From: Polyangiaceae bacterium
Lineage (GTDB): Bacteria; Myxococcota_A; Polyangia; Polyangiales; Polyangiaceae
Direction: 5' to 3'
DNA length: 64,000 nucleotides
Assembly (NCBI GenBank): GCA_025936115.1
Contig: JAICTZ010000040.1
Span: forward strand, 1 to 64,000
Program-made: the position numbers and the translations under genes
Part shown: in pieces, positions 18,025-27,106 of the stretch
Layout: each line of letters opens with the position of its first letter
Numbering within the stretch: the first letter of the stretch is position 1
The notes under the pieces: model-generated
Database searches by the model: none
Told to the model about the DNA's origin: nothing
Seen by the model: only the letters and a program-made list of their open reading frames with translations

Positions 18025-18402
18025 TCAGCCACCGTGCGACGGCTCTTTCTCAATCCAATCGTAAATCTGACGCATCGGATCGCCAGCCCACGTTGTCGCT
18101 TCCTGCCACCACCGGTCGAATGCTGCCGCGCGAACGCGGACCATGATTCCACGCCCCGCCTGCAGGATCTCGAGATCAGGCCACGCAGCAAGTCGCCGGG
18201 CACTCGTGTCATCGGCTTTGAGGGGCGCTCCTTTCCAGCGTTTTGCTTCCTCAGCCAGCGCAGCGAATTTGCGAACCGCTGCGGCTTCGTCCGGCATCGG
18301 GAGCTCACGCCGGTGGAACCCACGCACGACTTCGTTCTTTTCAAAGCCGTCGATGAGTATGTCCACAAGCGTTGCGTCTTGTCGTCGTTCGCGATCGGCC
18401 AT
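18025..18402 (-). CDS. Small hypothetical protein
   Basis: 125 residues from the ATG at 18402, which starts MADRERRQDATLVDILIDGF; an in-frame extension upstream to 18492 looks non-coding. The protein is charged, lacks a signal peptide or membrane segment and ends YDWIEKEPSHGG. Composition (Trp-rich C-terminal third, mixed acidic and basic residues) and frame-consistent third-position G/C support coding. I do not recognise the family. It is divergent from the nuclease-like gene starting at 18553, so the two may share a control region of about 150 bases. A regulator or antidote role for the neighbouring nuclease is possible but speculative. Confidence 0.55.
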   Translation of the reverse strand: MADRERRQDATLVDILIDGFEKNEVVRGFHRRELPMPDEAAAVRKFAALAEEAKRWKGAPLKADDTSARRLAAWPDLEILQAGRGIMVRVRAAAFDRWWQEATTWAGDPMRQIYDWIEKEPSHGG

Positions 18403-18552
18403 GCATGAATCGTAGCTGTTTGAGCGACGTGCGCGCTGTATGTTCATGTGGGCGTTGGTGTCCGCAGCATTGATGCGTTTTAGCCTTGACACCTCGAACT
18501 GCGACAGAGACGCTTAGGACTCTGGGCGGACCAGATCAACTGCGGGGCAAAT

Positions 18553-19527
18553 ATGACGCAACCATTGTTGGAAGTGGTTCCTGATCCAGCACCGTCTCCT
18601 CTCGTGAGCGCGTCGACGCCGCCAGATCCGGTGCACTGGGCAACGTCGCTCGAAGTGCTGCGCGCAATGCTTTGTCGCGACGGCTGTGTGAGCAGCAAAG
18701 CGCTACGAGCCGCGCTCGAACAACGGGGGATCCCGAACGCCAGAGCGATGGTCGTACGTCTGAGGTTCTTCGATTTTGAAGCTCCAGACGATGACCATTT
18801 TCCGAAGCCGGACTTCAGGTGGTACGGAAAGGCAAAGAGCATCTACTCGCCCGAACGGTACCAAACACTTCAGCGAGCGGAGGACGCAAGAGCCACAGTA
18901 GCGGAGCGCGAGGAAACCCCTGCCGCCGATGCCGAAGACGAAGAGTATGAAGTGGCTCCCGCGCGAGAAAAACCGAAGAACCGTCAAGAGGAGCGCCGTC
19001 TAGGAACGTATGCGGTCACGACCCTTGAAAGCATTTATCAGTCGGAACATGCGCCGGATGATTCAGACTATGTCTTCGATGTCCACAGTGATCGACCGGG
19101 AACGGAATTCGAGAATATCGACTTGCTAGCGGTCCACTGGCGGTCCTCGAAAGCCGTGGAGCTAGTGGCCGTCGAGGTCAAGCTCGACTTTACAGCTCGC
19201 CTGGTTCAGCAGGCACGTAACTACATGCGATTCGCCGATCGGGTCTGGCTTGCAGTGCCGATACTCGCGGAACTGTCCTAAGCATCGAGTGCGCTACGTG
19301 AGTACGATCCCTTGCTGTTCGAGCACGTTATCGATTCGGGACTCGGGATTCTGGCCTGTAGACGTCGCCCCGGTCGCAGCTACGAGGTCGTTCCTGTTCA
19401 TTGGCCGCGACGAATGCGTCCAGATCCGGTAGAGCGCGAGATATTCCTCGAGCGCTACCGCACACGGTTCGAGGCTGCCGGCGTCCTTCCGCCACGCGGT
19501 GGAAAGCGGTATCCGAGTTTGGGCTAG
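18553..19527 (+). pseudogene. PD-(D/E)XK-like nuclease gene split by an in-frame TAA
   Basis: One continuous frame of 324 codons is interrupted by a single TAA at 19279-19281. Before it, 242 residues include a winged-helix-like N-terminus (about 30-75), an acidic linker (110-145) and a nuclease-type core: ENIDLLAVHW (Asp190) and VELVAVEVKLDF (Glu208-x-Lys210), then QARNYMRFADRVWLAVP. After the stop the same frame continues ASSALREYDPLLFEHVIDSG, then LGILAC and SYEVVPVHWPRR, which reads as the natural continuation of the fold. No frame change is needed, so this is a nonsense mutation (or stop-codon readthrough). The first part retains the catalytic-type residues and might still be expressed. 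Confidence 0.7.
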
Positions 19528-19604
19528 CGGGATCCGGTTCGGCAAACGATGCGTCGACGCGCGACCGCTGTCGAGAACCTTCGCATTGATACTGAAATCC
19601 GCCG

Positions 19605-19930
19605 CTACGGCTCTAGTGCCGCGCAACTAAGCCGCAGCGCCTCGTCAAGCTGGCGGTCAACGAGCGAAGCTTGCAACCGCAGCACGCGGTAACCCTGCCG
19701 GGCAAGCGCGCGGTCACGCCGCGCATCAGCTACGCGCCGCCGTGCGTGATACTTGCCATCCACTTCAACGACGAGCCGCACCGACGCGCGGCGAAGTCCG
19801 CGATGAAGCGTCCAAGCGGCACCTGCCGCCGAAAGCAGACCCCGAGCCGAGAACCGCGGATGGCTTCCCAGAGCTTCTGCTCCGATGGCGTGAGCGCCGA
19901 GCGCATTTGCCGAGCGCGAAGCTCGATGAC
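19605..19930 (-). pseudogene. DUF559 endonuclease-like gene, copy 1, one-base deletion
   Basis: The N-terminal half reads VIELRARQMRSALTPSEQKL, then LWEAIRGSRLGVCFRRQVPL and GRFIADFAA. The C-terminal half, in another frame, reads SVRLVVEVDGKYHARRRVAD and QGYRVLRLQASLVDRQLDEA. Comparison with copy 2 at 25249-25564 shows that a single C is missing near 19790, between DFAA and SVRL. DUF559 proteins have a Vsr-like restriction-endonuclease fold of about 110-130 residues. The gene is broken here, and a composite dispersed repeat lies just beside it. Confidence 0.75.
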
Positions 19931-20086
19931 GGGTGAACCTGAGGACGAGAAGGGATGCGATGCATGAGTGACTCCGTGGCCCGAGCGGCGCCCGGGCTTC
20001 ACCCACCCGGGCGCAGGAAGCGTGACGCGCCCCCGGACCCGGCGGTTTCAGTCGGCGCGCAGCGCGTGCGTCGAGCTCAGCATCGG

Positions 20087-20610
20087 GCGCGGCGCGCTTC
20101 GTGCGCCTCTCGTGAAGCCCGGGCGCTGCTCGGGCCATGCCACGACGCGCGTGTTCCAGCCGACAGCGTCAACACTGCGTGCAGGAGCCGGCCTCCTCCG
20201 CGGCGCGCGCAGGCGGCCGCGCGCAAGCTCGCGCGCAGGCCGCAACTCCTAGGGTTCATCAGCTACACCCCTCCCCTGCAGGCGGCCGAGCACGTGCGAG
20301 CACGGCGCCGAGCCCGACGCTTGGGGGAGGCAAGCCGCGCGCAGCCCGAAGGGCGAGCACGGCGGGTGGGGGCAACAAGAGGCGGCGAGGCATCCCTCCC
20401 TCCGCGCGAAGCGCGGTGACGCACCAACGCGTACGTCCGTCCGGCGCGTACGAGCGGATCCTCAGAAGGGATTCGAACCGTCGTGGCCAGACGACGAACC
20501 CCGAAGCACCACGAGCTGCATCGTGGAGGGTTCGCACCGGCGTCACTTCGACGGAACACGACGCACGGCGACCCGCGGATCCGCAAGGCTCCGCGCATGA
20601 CCCCGCTGCC
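20087..20610. repeat. Composite dispersed repeat (families C, A and B), copy 1
   Basis: Three blocks in a row. C is 20087-20189 (TTCGTGCGCCTCTCGTGAAG and following). A is 20190-20385. B is 20387-20610. Block A contains a strong hairpin (20213-20243: GCGGCCGCGCGC, AAGCTC, GCGCGCAGGCCGC) and the conserved string CACGTGCGAGCACGGCGCCG. A recurs at 21487-21640, 22571-22722 and 33350-33546. No gene is seen inside. Confidence 0.8.
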
Positions 20611-20693
20611 GGTGCGCACACTGCGCCACATCTCCGAGAACGGGCGGCGTTGCGGCCGCTCGAGGTCTCCCCCGAATGCGTTAGACTGCAACA

Positions 20694-21242
20694 ATGAACC
20701 CCCGAAGAACCCTCTGCCGCGTGATCCTGGTTGCGCTTTCCGCCGTCGGCTGCGGTGGTGGCGACGACGAGTCGCCCGCTCCATCTTCGGCTCTTGCGGG
20801 CATGTATCAGCTGATCTCCTCGACGCTCGCCCGACCGTGCGATGCCGCCCCCGTGGACCAACCGCTCGACTCACCTTATTTCCAGATCGTCTATTACGCA
20901 GGCGAACTCGGGCTCGTCGGCTACAAGTGCAGTGCCCCCGACAAAACGAGTTGCGACACCACAGGCTTTACGCTCTTTCTTGCCGCGAAACCAATCGGCA
21001 CTGACGCCTATCGCGAACAACAAGCGCTCACGACCGGCAACCTGGTCGACGGCTGTGGCGTCGATTACTACGGCACCGACATCCAACAGTCCGCGGTAGG
21101 CGTGACGATTACGAGTTTGCAAACGCACGGCTCGACCACTGGACAAGCCTGCGGCGGCGATACAATCCCGGACGCGACGCTCACCAAATTTCGCGACTTC
21201 GAATGCTGGAGCATCGGTGTGCGGGAAGGCACACGCCTCTAA
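20694..21242 (+). CDS. Small hypothetical lipoprotein
   Basis: 182 residues starting MNPRRTLCRVILVALSAVGC, a clear signal peptide with lipobox SAVGC (Cys20), followed by GGGDDESPAP. The mature part has six or more Cys, including DKTSCDTTG, DGCGVDYYG and QACGGD, probably paired after export. There are no transmembrane segments beyond the leader. It sits between two dispersed repeat blocks in the accessory region, alone in its transcription unit as far as can be seen. I do not recognise the domain; a myxobacterial orphan lipoprotein is the best description. Confidence 0.7.
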   Translation: MNPRRTLCRVILVALSAVGCGGGDDESPAPSSALAGMYQLISSTLARPCDAAPVDQPLDSPYFQIVYYAGELGLVGYKCSAPDKTSCDTTGFTLFLAAKPIGTDAYREQQALTTGNLVDGCGVDYYGTDIQQSAVGVTITSLQTHGSTTGQACGGDTIPDATLTKFRDFECWSIGVREGTRL

Positions 21243-21325
21243 TGGATGAAGGCGTTTCCGTCGCGGGCAGCTCGTAGGTGTTGGACACGCAGTAGGACGA
21301 CTCTCCTTTGGATAGCACGAAGCCT

Positions 21326-21650
21326 ACCGCCCAAAGCACACGCCGAGCCGAGAACCGCAGATGGCTCGGCGAGCCGGGTACCGCGCGCGGCGTTTCGTGC
21401 GCCTCTCGTGAAGCCCGGGCGTTGCTCGGGCCAAGCCACGACTCGAGCCTCATCTCCGGCAGCCGCCAACGCTGCGTGGAGAGGACGGCCTCCTCCGCGG
21501 CGCGCGCAGGCGGCGGCGCGCAAGCTCGCGCGCAGGCCGCACTCCTAGGGTTTATCAGCTACAGCCCTACCCCGCAGGCGGCCGAGCAGGTGCGAGCACG
21601 GCGCCGAGCCCGACGCTTGGGGGAGGCGCGCGCAGCCCGCGCGTCGCGTG
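21326..21650. repeat. Composite dispersed repeat, copy 2 (DUF559 scrap, C and A)
   Basis: 21326-21370 matches a short piece of the DUF559 genes (CGAGCCGAGAACCGCAGATGG). Block C is 21380-21486 and block A 21487-21640, with the same hairpin (GCAAGCTCGCGCGCAGGCCGC). The order nuclease scrap, C, A is the same as at 19605-20385. The element therefore seems to have been duplicated as a unit and then eroded. Confidence 0.7.
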
Positions 21651-21669
21651 AATTCCGCGCTAGCTACCG

Positions 21670-22560
21670 ATGGTGACCGATTCGGCGTTGGATCCCCTCC
21701 TCTGGGGCCGGGCAGCTCGCGTGGCACTCGATGATGCAGTCGAGTTGTTCCGCATCGGCGCAGATCCCGGGACGGTCCACGTGGAGATGGAGGACGCCGT
21801 CTGGCGACTGGGTCCCGAGCTGGCCGAACTGCGCGAGTCGTGGCACGCGCGCCACGCCGGTGAGCGCAGTGATCGCCGCGTGGGTCTGGAGCGTGCCGAG
21901 CGAGCGGTAGACGGCAGCTTGCACTTTCGTCTTCGCGTTACGGAATGGGCGGAGGTGCGCGCGTGGCAAGCGACGCTTCCGGAAAGTCACGCCGCGCTCG
22001 CCCACCACCTGCGCGTCCAGCCCGGCCAATCCGTGACGTTCGCAGTGCCGAATTTCCTCGTCGTCCACGCCGTGCTCGAGACGGCCGACGCTGCCGTGAT
22101 CGCGGCCCAGCGCGCGACATCGCTGCACTACTATCCCGGCGCGTGGAGCGTCTCGTTCGAGGAAGGGCTCGAGCCCGTAGACGGCTCGGGCGACGACTGC
22201 TTCGCCGTCTGCGCGCTGCGCGGACTGCGCGAGGAATTTCGTCTACCCGAGGGCGTGGTGGCGGCGTGCTCGGTGGAGCTCCGCGCCCTCGTGCTCGAGT
22301 CCGCTTGGCTCTCGCCGGCGCTCGTGGTCATCGTACGGGCGCCGCTGTCCGCTCGCGAGCTATTGGCGGTCCTCCCCGACCCCGATGAAGTGGCGGCAAT
22401 ACGCGCCGTGCCGCTCGACGCCGACGCGCTCCGAAAGTTCGGGCACGGACTGGGAGACGCGCGTTGTCATCCCACGGCGCGCTATCGACTCTTCACGCTC
22501 GCCGCCTCACGTCATCGCGAGGAGGAGGCGCTGCTCATCGCGCAGGCCCTCGAATCGTAA
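21670..22560 (+). CDS. Degenerate Nudix-like domain protein
   Basis: 296 residues, no signal peptide. Residues about 125-245 resemble a Nudix fold: NFLVVHAVLETADAAVIAAQ, GAWSVSFEEGLEP, then the box-like CALRGLREEFRL (181-192). In the canonical Nudix box (RE-hydrophobic-x-EE-x-G) the first Glu is Gly185 and the late Gly is Arg191. Classical pyrophosphohydrolase activity is therefore doubtful. The N-terminal 120 residues are an all-alpha/beta module starting MVTDSALDPLLWGRAARVAL. A second, deleted copy lies at 30864-31596. Intact in frame, so annotated as a gene, but the function is not predicted. Confidence 0.65.
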   Translation: MVTDSALDPLLWGRAARVALDDAVELFRIGADPGTVHVEMEDAVWRLGPELAELRESWHARHAGERSDRRVGLERAERAVDGSLHFRLRVTEWAEVRAWQATLPESHAALAHHLRVQPGQSVTFAVPNFLVVHAVLETADAAVIAAQRATSLHYYPGAWSVSFEEGLEPVDGSGDDCFAVCALRGLREEFRLPEGVVAACSVELRALVLESAWLSPALVVIVRAPLSARELLAVLPDPDEVAAIRAVPLDADALRKFGHGLGDARCHPTARYRLFTLAASRHREEEALLIAQALES

Positions 22561-22570
22561 TCGGCGTCAG

Positions 22571-22905
22571 CGCGCACCTCGCGCGCAGGTCGCAACACCT
22601 CGGAATTATCAGCTCCACCTAGGGCCTTACGGCGGCCGAGCACGTGCGAGCACGGCGCCGAACCCGACGCTTGGGGGCCGCAAGCCGCGCGCAGCCCAAC
22701 GGGCGAGCACGGCGGGTGGGGCACCTGCGTTGCGTGACGTTGCCCCCGATATCGGGCGCGGCTGCAGGGGCAACTCGTACCGAGGTCGGCACCCGCGTCC
22801 CATCGACGCACCACGACGACCCGGATAGCTCCGAATGCGCACGGCCCCGCCACGCAAGGTCCGAGCCGCCGCACGCCCTGAGCATCCCTCCCTCCGGCCC
22901 AAGGA
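22571..22905. repeat. Dispersed repeat A (5'-truncated) followed by diverged B
   Basis: A-type sequence runs from 22571 to 22722 (CACGTGCGAGCACGGCGCCG and GCAGCCCAACGGGCGAGCAC are conserved). A diverged B block follows at 22785-22905 with CATCGACGCACCACGACG, AAGGTCCGAGCCGCC and GAGCATCCCTCCCTCCG. The remaining spacer to 23281 shows nothing else recognisable. It precedes the SIR2-type gene. Confidence 0.7.
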
Positions 22906-23281
22906 GGATGACGCTCCGAGCGCGGCGAGCGTCAGTCGTGTGCGGGCCGGACCTTCACGGCTCTAAACCGTGCTCGCTATCGAAGCACCGAAGCACCGCG
23001 ACGACGCGAGCGACTGCAGCCGATAGGTGCTTCGACGAAGGCTGGCGGCACACCAAGACTGTGCCGCGGCGCAACGGCCGTGCGGCACGCGCAACCGGCC
23101 GCGCGCAATCTCGGTCGGCAACATTCGAAGGCGTGACCGTGGTGCTCTCACTCGAATCCTTCACTAATGCCCGCAGTGGAGGCAGTCGCGGGATTCCGAG
23201 GAGGTTTCGAGGCCGACCCATCTTCGTGCTGAACTGCGGGCTCGATACCGGCGGACTTTTCGTACACAATGGTCACGCACG

Positions 23282-25252
23282 ATGACGGCAGGGACGTTTT
23301 CGGAACCGGGATTTGCGGCAAGTGCCTGGGAACCGGGAACGAGCCCCCTGCTTGCAAGGGTACGCGACCGATATCGGGAGGGCGACCTCGTCCTCTTCGT
23401 CGGTGCCGGCGCCTCCGTAGCGGCTGGCTTACCCGCCTGGCGAACGCTTGCCGCGGAACTCATCGAGCGCGCTCGGCAGCGAGGCGACAGAGAACACATT
23501 GCGGAAATGGAGGTGCTCGCCAAGCAAGAGCGCTTCATGGAGGCGTCCACGGCAGCTGCGACCGTCCTGGGCGATGCCGAATTCAGGTGCTTGATCAAGG
23601 AGATGCTCGACGATCGACGCATCGTCGACGTGCCTCCGATCATGCAGGCCATCGCGCAACTCGAGCCCCGCCTTCGCGCCGTGATCACCACCAACTTGGA
23701 CCACCTGCTCGAGCGCGCGTTTCAGGGCCGCTGGCCCGCCAGGTTGCCTGCCGCCGACGTCGGTCAAGACAAAGCGTACATTTTAAAGCTTCACGGCACG
23801 CTGCATGAGCCGGGCACTTGGGTGCTGACCCAACGGAGCTATGAAGAAGCCGTCCATCACAAACTTCGCTTCGAGGAAACCCTGACAGGCATCTTCCGGG
23901 CTCAAACTATTCTTTTCGTCGGCTACAGCCTTTCGGACTACCACCTGGAGCCGATTTTCGCAAAGCTCCGCAGCTCTCCCGAAAACACGCCACCAACACA
24001 CTACGCTCTGATGCCGCAGAGTGAGATCAAGCCGCATCAGAGGGCAAGTCTCGAGGAAGCGGGTGTGCTCGTAATTCCATACGAGAATCACGAGTCATTA
24101 CCAAAGACTCTAACCTGGTTGACCGAGGATGATTCGGATGCTCCGCCACCCCCATCGCGCCCGGGTTGGGACCGCCGCTCGCGACGAGACACCGGAACAC
24201 GCTTGCGAGCGGGCGGAACTGCGGCAACCCGTCCCGCGACGAACGCGCCTCGTCGGTCGAGCCGGCCCCCCCGACGCCAACCAGACGCGTCATCGAACCA
24301 AGAAGACACGAACCAAGAGGGCACGTCGAGGTACCTCCGATCTTGGGCCGCCTCGGGACTCGTGCTCCTCCTCCTCGCTGCGGCGGTCGCTGCAGTTCGA
24401 ATGTGGGCGAGCGGACCGTGGCAGAAGCCGGCGCGTGACGTCGCTGACTACATCCAGTTCGTCGGCGTTGTCGTGCTCTGCGCTCGTGTGCTCCGAGGTC
24501 ATCTGCGACGTCCCGCTGCTCTCGACTCAGCGTTCGAGCAGGCGAACCGGAATGTCGAGCAGTTCACGAAGTACTGGAGGTTCCTCTGGGTAGCGTGGGT
24601 AGTGTTCTATGCGGGGCACTCCTCACGCCATTACCTGGATTTCATCGGCAGACCGACTTGGGGAGCGGCGTGGGAGGCGGGCTTTGTCATCCTGCAGCTT
24701 TTTCAGGCCTGGATGCTACTCGTTCTATTCTGGACGATGATGCGGCCCAAAAGCGCCCAGCCGAAGCGGCAGCACTGGCACTACTTGCACGAAATCTTTG
24801 TAGCTTGCGTCGTGCTCGCGATGCTTCAATTCATCCTGCTGCTCGGCGCGGGCTCCGTTTTTTGGCCATCCGTCGTCGTCGGAGTCTTCGGCGCTGCCAC
24901 GATGGGCATGTTCATCGGACGCCTGGCAAGCCGATTCCTTCGCGTTCATCCGCTGGAATTATTCGCGCTTTTTGTATATGCCAGCCTTCAACCCCTATTT
25001 CGGATCAACGGCTGGCTCGAAGGCGAATCGCAGTTCTTGGATAGCCACGGCGCGAGCATCTACACCGCCGATCTGATCATTAGAGCGCTCGCCTTCGCTG
25101 GCAAAATCGGACTCTTTGCCGTGGTAACGCGTCAACTCGAAAGCGGACGTCTAGCCTTCTACATGTGGTCGACGCGCGAGCTCGACGAAAAGGCTATCGT
25201 AGAATGGAACGAATTCGGCAGCCGCTACCTCGCCGAAGCCGAGCGGCGCTAA
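23282..25252 (+). CDS. SIR2-type NADase domain fused to a multi-pass membrane domain
   Basis: 656 residues. Residues 25-280 are a SIR2-like domain: LVLFVGAGASVAAGLPAW (NAD-binding GAGAS 41-45), RAVITTNLDHLLERAF (Asn138, Asp140), KLHGTL with the catalytic-type His171, and FVGYSLSDYHLEPIF (212-226). A basic, Pro/Ser-rich linker spans 284-350. From residue 354 onward about eight hydrophobic segments are visible (354-373, 388-405, 433-447, 463-486, 502-522, 524-546, 555-575, 595-616), and the protein ends in a charged tail. Known SIR2 defence proteins (ThsA, DSR1/2, SIR2-HerA, SIR2-APAZ) deplete NAD+ on infection. A membrane-embedded version would be a single-gene effector that senses at the membrane. 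No partner gene is adjacent. Lineage-specific position among repeats and dead nuclease genes supports a defence role, which is inference. Confidence 0.85.
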   Translation: MTAGTFSEPGFAASAWEPGTSPLLARVRDRYREGDLVLFVGAGASVAAGLPAWRTLAAELIERARQRGDREHIAEMEVLAKQERFMEASTAAATVLGDAEFRCLIKEMLDDRRIVDVPPIMQAIAQLEPRLRAVITTNLDHLLERAFQGRWPARLPAADVGQDKAYILKLHGTLHEPGTWVLTQRSYEEAVHHKLRFEETLTGIFRAQTILFVGYSLSDYHLEPIFAKLRSSPENTPPTHYALMPQSEIKPHQRASLEEAGVLVIPYENHESLPKTLTWLTEDDSDAPPPPSRPGWDRRSRRDTGTRLRAGGTAATRPATNAPRRSSRPPRRQPDASSNQEDTNQEGTSRYLRSWAASGLVLLLLAAAVAAVRMWASGPWQKPARDVADYIQFVGVVVLCARVLRGHLRRPAALDSAFEQANRNVEQFTKYWRFLWVAWVVFYAGHSSRHYLDFIGRPTWGAAWEAGFVILQLFQAWMLLVLFWTMMRPKSAQPKRQHWHYLHEIFVACVVLAMLQFILLLGAGSVFWPSVVVGVFGAATMGMFIGRLASRFLRVHPLELFALFVYASLQPLFRINGWLEGESQFLDSHGASIYTADLIIRALAFAGKIGLFAVVTRQLESGRLAFYMWSTRELDEKAIVEWNEFGSRYLAEAERR

Positions 25253-25564
25253 GGCTTCGCGGGTGAGTCATCAAGCTGGCGCTCAACGAGCGAACTCTGC
25301 AACCACAGCATGCGGTAAACCCTGGCGCGTGACCACGCAGTTACGCCGCGCATCAGCGACGCGCCGCCGTGCGTGATACTTGCGATCCACTTCAACGACG
25401 AGCCGTACTGACGGCGCGACGAAGTCCGCGATGAAGCGCCCGAGCGGCACCTGCCGCCGGAAGCAGAGCCCGAGCCGAGATCCGCGGATGGCTTCCCAGA
25501 GCTTCTGCTCCGATGATGTGAGGGCCGAGCGCATCTGCCGAGCGCGAAGCTCGATGAGGGGGTC
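25249..25564 (-). pseudogene. DUF559 endonuclease-like gene, copy 2, one-base insertion
   Basis: Reads LIELRARQMRSALTSSEQKL, then GRFIADFVAPSVRLVVEVDR in one frame as far as TRQG. It then shifts to RVYRMLWLQSSLVERQLDD. Relative to copy 1 at 19605-19930 there is one extra A/T in the run at 25317-25319. The two copies carry different lesions, so they were broken independently. The stop end overlaps the last codons of the SIR2-type gene by four bases on the opposite strand. Confidence 0.75.
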
Positions 25565-25764
25565 ATTGAGCGAGCAGCGCTCGAACCGCCGGTTTCACTT
25601 ACGACCATGCGGTGAGAGTGCAGCCACGCTGTGCAACATGCCCGGTGGACGCGGCTCGGTGCCTCCGGCCATGGTCGGCGGCACGCCTTTTCGCAGTTCC
25701 GCTTAACCATTCCGAGCGGGCGACATTTTTCGCATTCGTCGTCCGCTACTCAGAAATCTAAGGG

Positions 25765-27084
25765 GTGGTGTCCACACACCTTCGGACCAAGCAGGTGATT
25801 GTGGACAAAACGCCCGGATACACGCTGGCAGTCGTACAAAGCGGCCAGCGTCCACGCGCGCGCTACTGGGGCGCGGTCGTGCTCCTCGCCCTGCTCCAGG
25901 CTTGCTCCTCGGGCACCTCGGACGACGACAGGAAGCTCACTGGCGAGCGGACCGGCGGCTCGGGCGGTAGTACCGCAACGCATACCATCGACGTCAGCGG
26001 GGGAACCGGCCCAGGAGCCGTCGGCAGCGGAGGGGGTGCCACGGTGAGCGGCGGTGGCGCGACGGGCTGCACCATTCAGGACGACGGCTCCGGCTGCGTG
26101 GGCGAATCGCACGAAGGCGAGAACATCCCCCTCGATATCTACGTCATGTTCGATCAGTCCGGGTCGATGTGCAGCTGCATCGATCCGCCTGGCGGGCAGC
26201 TGTGTCCCGACCCGAACTGCGCCTCGACGCGCCTCGATGCCGTACGTCAGGCGGCGGCGGCGTTCCTCGCCGATCCGAAGAGCGCGGGCATCGGTGTGGG
26301 GATCGGCTACTTCGGCAGCCAGCCCATCGGCCAAGCGAGCTGCAACGTAGACGATTACACCTCTGCCGCGGTCGGCATCGGCGAGCTGCCCGACCACGCG
26401 AGCGCGATCATGGATTCGCTCTCGAGTATCCAGCCGACCGGCGAAACGCCGACGGCCGCCGCGATCCAAGGGGCGTGCGACTACGCAACGTCGTGGAAGC
26501 ACGCCCACGCGGGCCGGGAGGTCGTCATCTTACTGCTCACCGACGGGAAGCCGGAAGCGCCCGTCACCTGCATGAACGGCACGGGGAGTTGCTGTCCGAC
26601 TCTGTCGGATGCGGTCGATGCCGCCAAGCGCTGCCACGACTCGAACGGCTACATTCGAACGTTCGTGCTCGGCGTCGGGCCACTCCTCGAGAACCTGCAC
26701 GACATCGCGGTAGCAGGCGGGACCAACGACGCCTATCTCGTCGAAGGCGGAGACGTGAGCACGGAGGTGCTCAACGCCCTGAACCGCATTCGAGGTGACG
26801 CGGCGATCCCGTGCGAGTTCGCGCTACCCAAAGCCCCGCCGGGGCAGACGCTCGCCTACGACCAAGTGAACATCACGTACGCGAGCGCGGCGTGCGAGCC
26901 CACGGCGTACGTCTACGTGGAAACCGAAGACCAGTGCGGCACCGACGGGGGCTGGTACTACGACGACCCCACCGCACCGCAGCGCATCCTGCTCTGCCCG
27001 AGCAGCTGCGATCAAGTCTCCGCGCCCGGCGGACAGCTCTTGTTCACCGTCGGTTGCGCAACACGGGCAGTTCAACCCCGCTGA
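25765..27084 (+). CDS. Von Willebrand factor A domain lipoprotein
   Basis: 439 residues from a GTG; a later GTG at 25801 is also possible. The leader WGAVVLLALLQAC has a lipobox, followed by a Gly/Thr-rich linker of about 50 residues. The vWA domain spans roughly 120-350. The MIDAS residues are visible: DQSGS (DxSxS), the Thr of GETPTAAA and LLLTDGKPE. A Cys-rich insert (CSCIDPPGGQLCPDPNC) follows the first MIDAS motif, and a Cys-containing C-terminal domain closes the protein. Such domains bind proteins or matrix in a metal-dependent way. First gene of a probable three-gene lipoprotein operon (22-base gap to the next). Confidence 0.85.
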   Translation: MVSTHLRTKQVIVDKTPGYTLAVVQSGQRPRARYWGAVVLLALLQACSSGTSDDDRKLTGERTGGSGGSTATHTIDVSGGTGPGAVGSGGGATVSGGGATGCTIQDDGSGCVGESHEGENIPLDIYVMFDQSGSMCSCIDPPGGQLCPDPNCASTRLDAVRQAAAAFLADPKSAGIGVGIGYFGSQPIGQASCNVDDYTSAAVGIGELPDHASAIMDSLSSIQPTGETPTAAAIQGACDYATSWKHAHAGREVVILLLTDGKPEAPVTCMNGTGSCCPTLSDAVDAAKRCHDSNGYIRTFVLGVGPLLENLHDIAVAGGTNDAYLVEGGDVSTEVLNALNRIRGDAAIPCEFALPKAPPGQTLAYDQVNITYASAACEPTAYVYVETEDQCGTDGGWYYDDPTAPQRILLCPSSCDQVSAPGGQLLFTVGCATRAVQPR

Positions 27085-27106
27085 ATGACTGGAACGGAGA
27101 TTCCCA

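Noticed and set aside
22955..23269. 104-codon minus-strand ORF upstream of the SIR2-type gene, considered as a defence partner
   Set aside because: No credible start or family, and composition like the surrounding repeat-derived spacer, so it is not taken as a partner gene.
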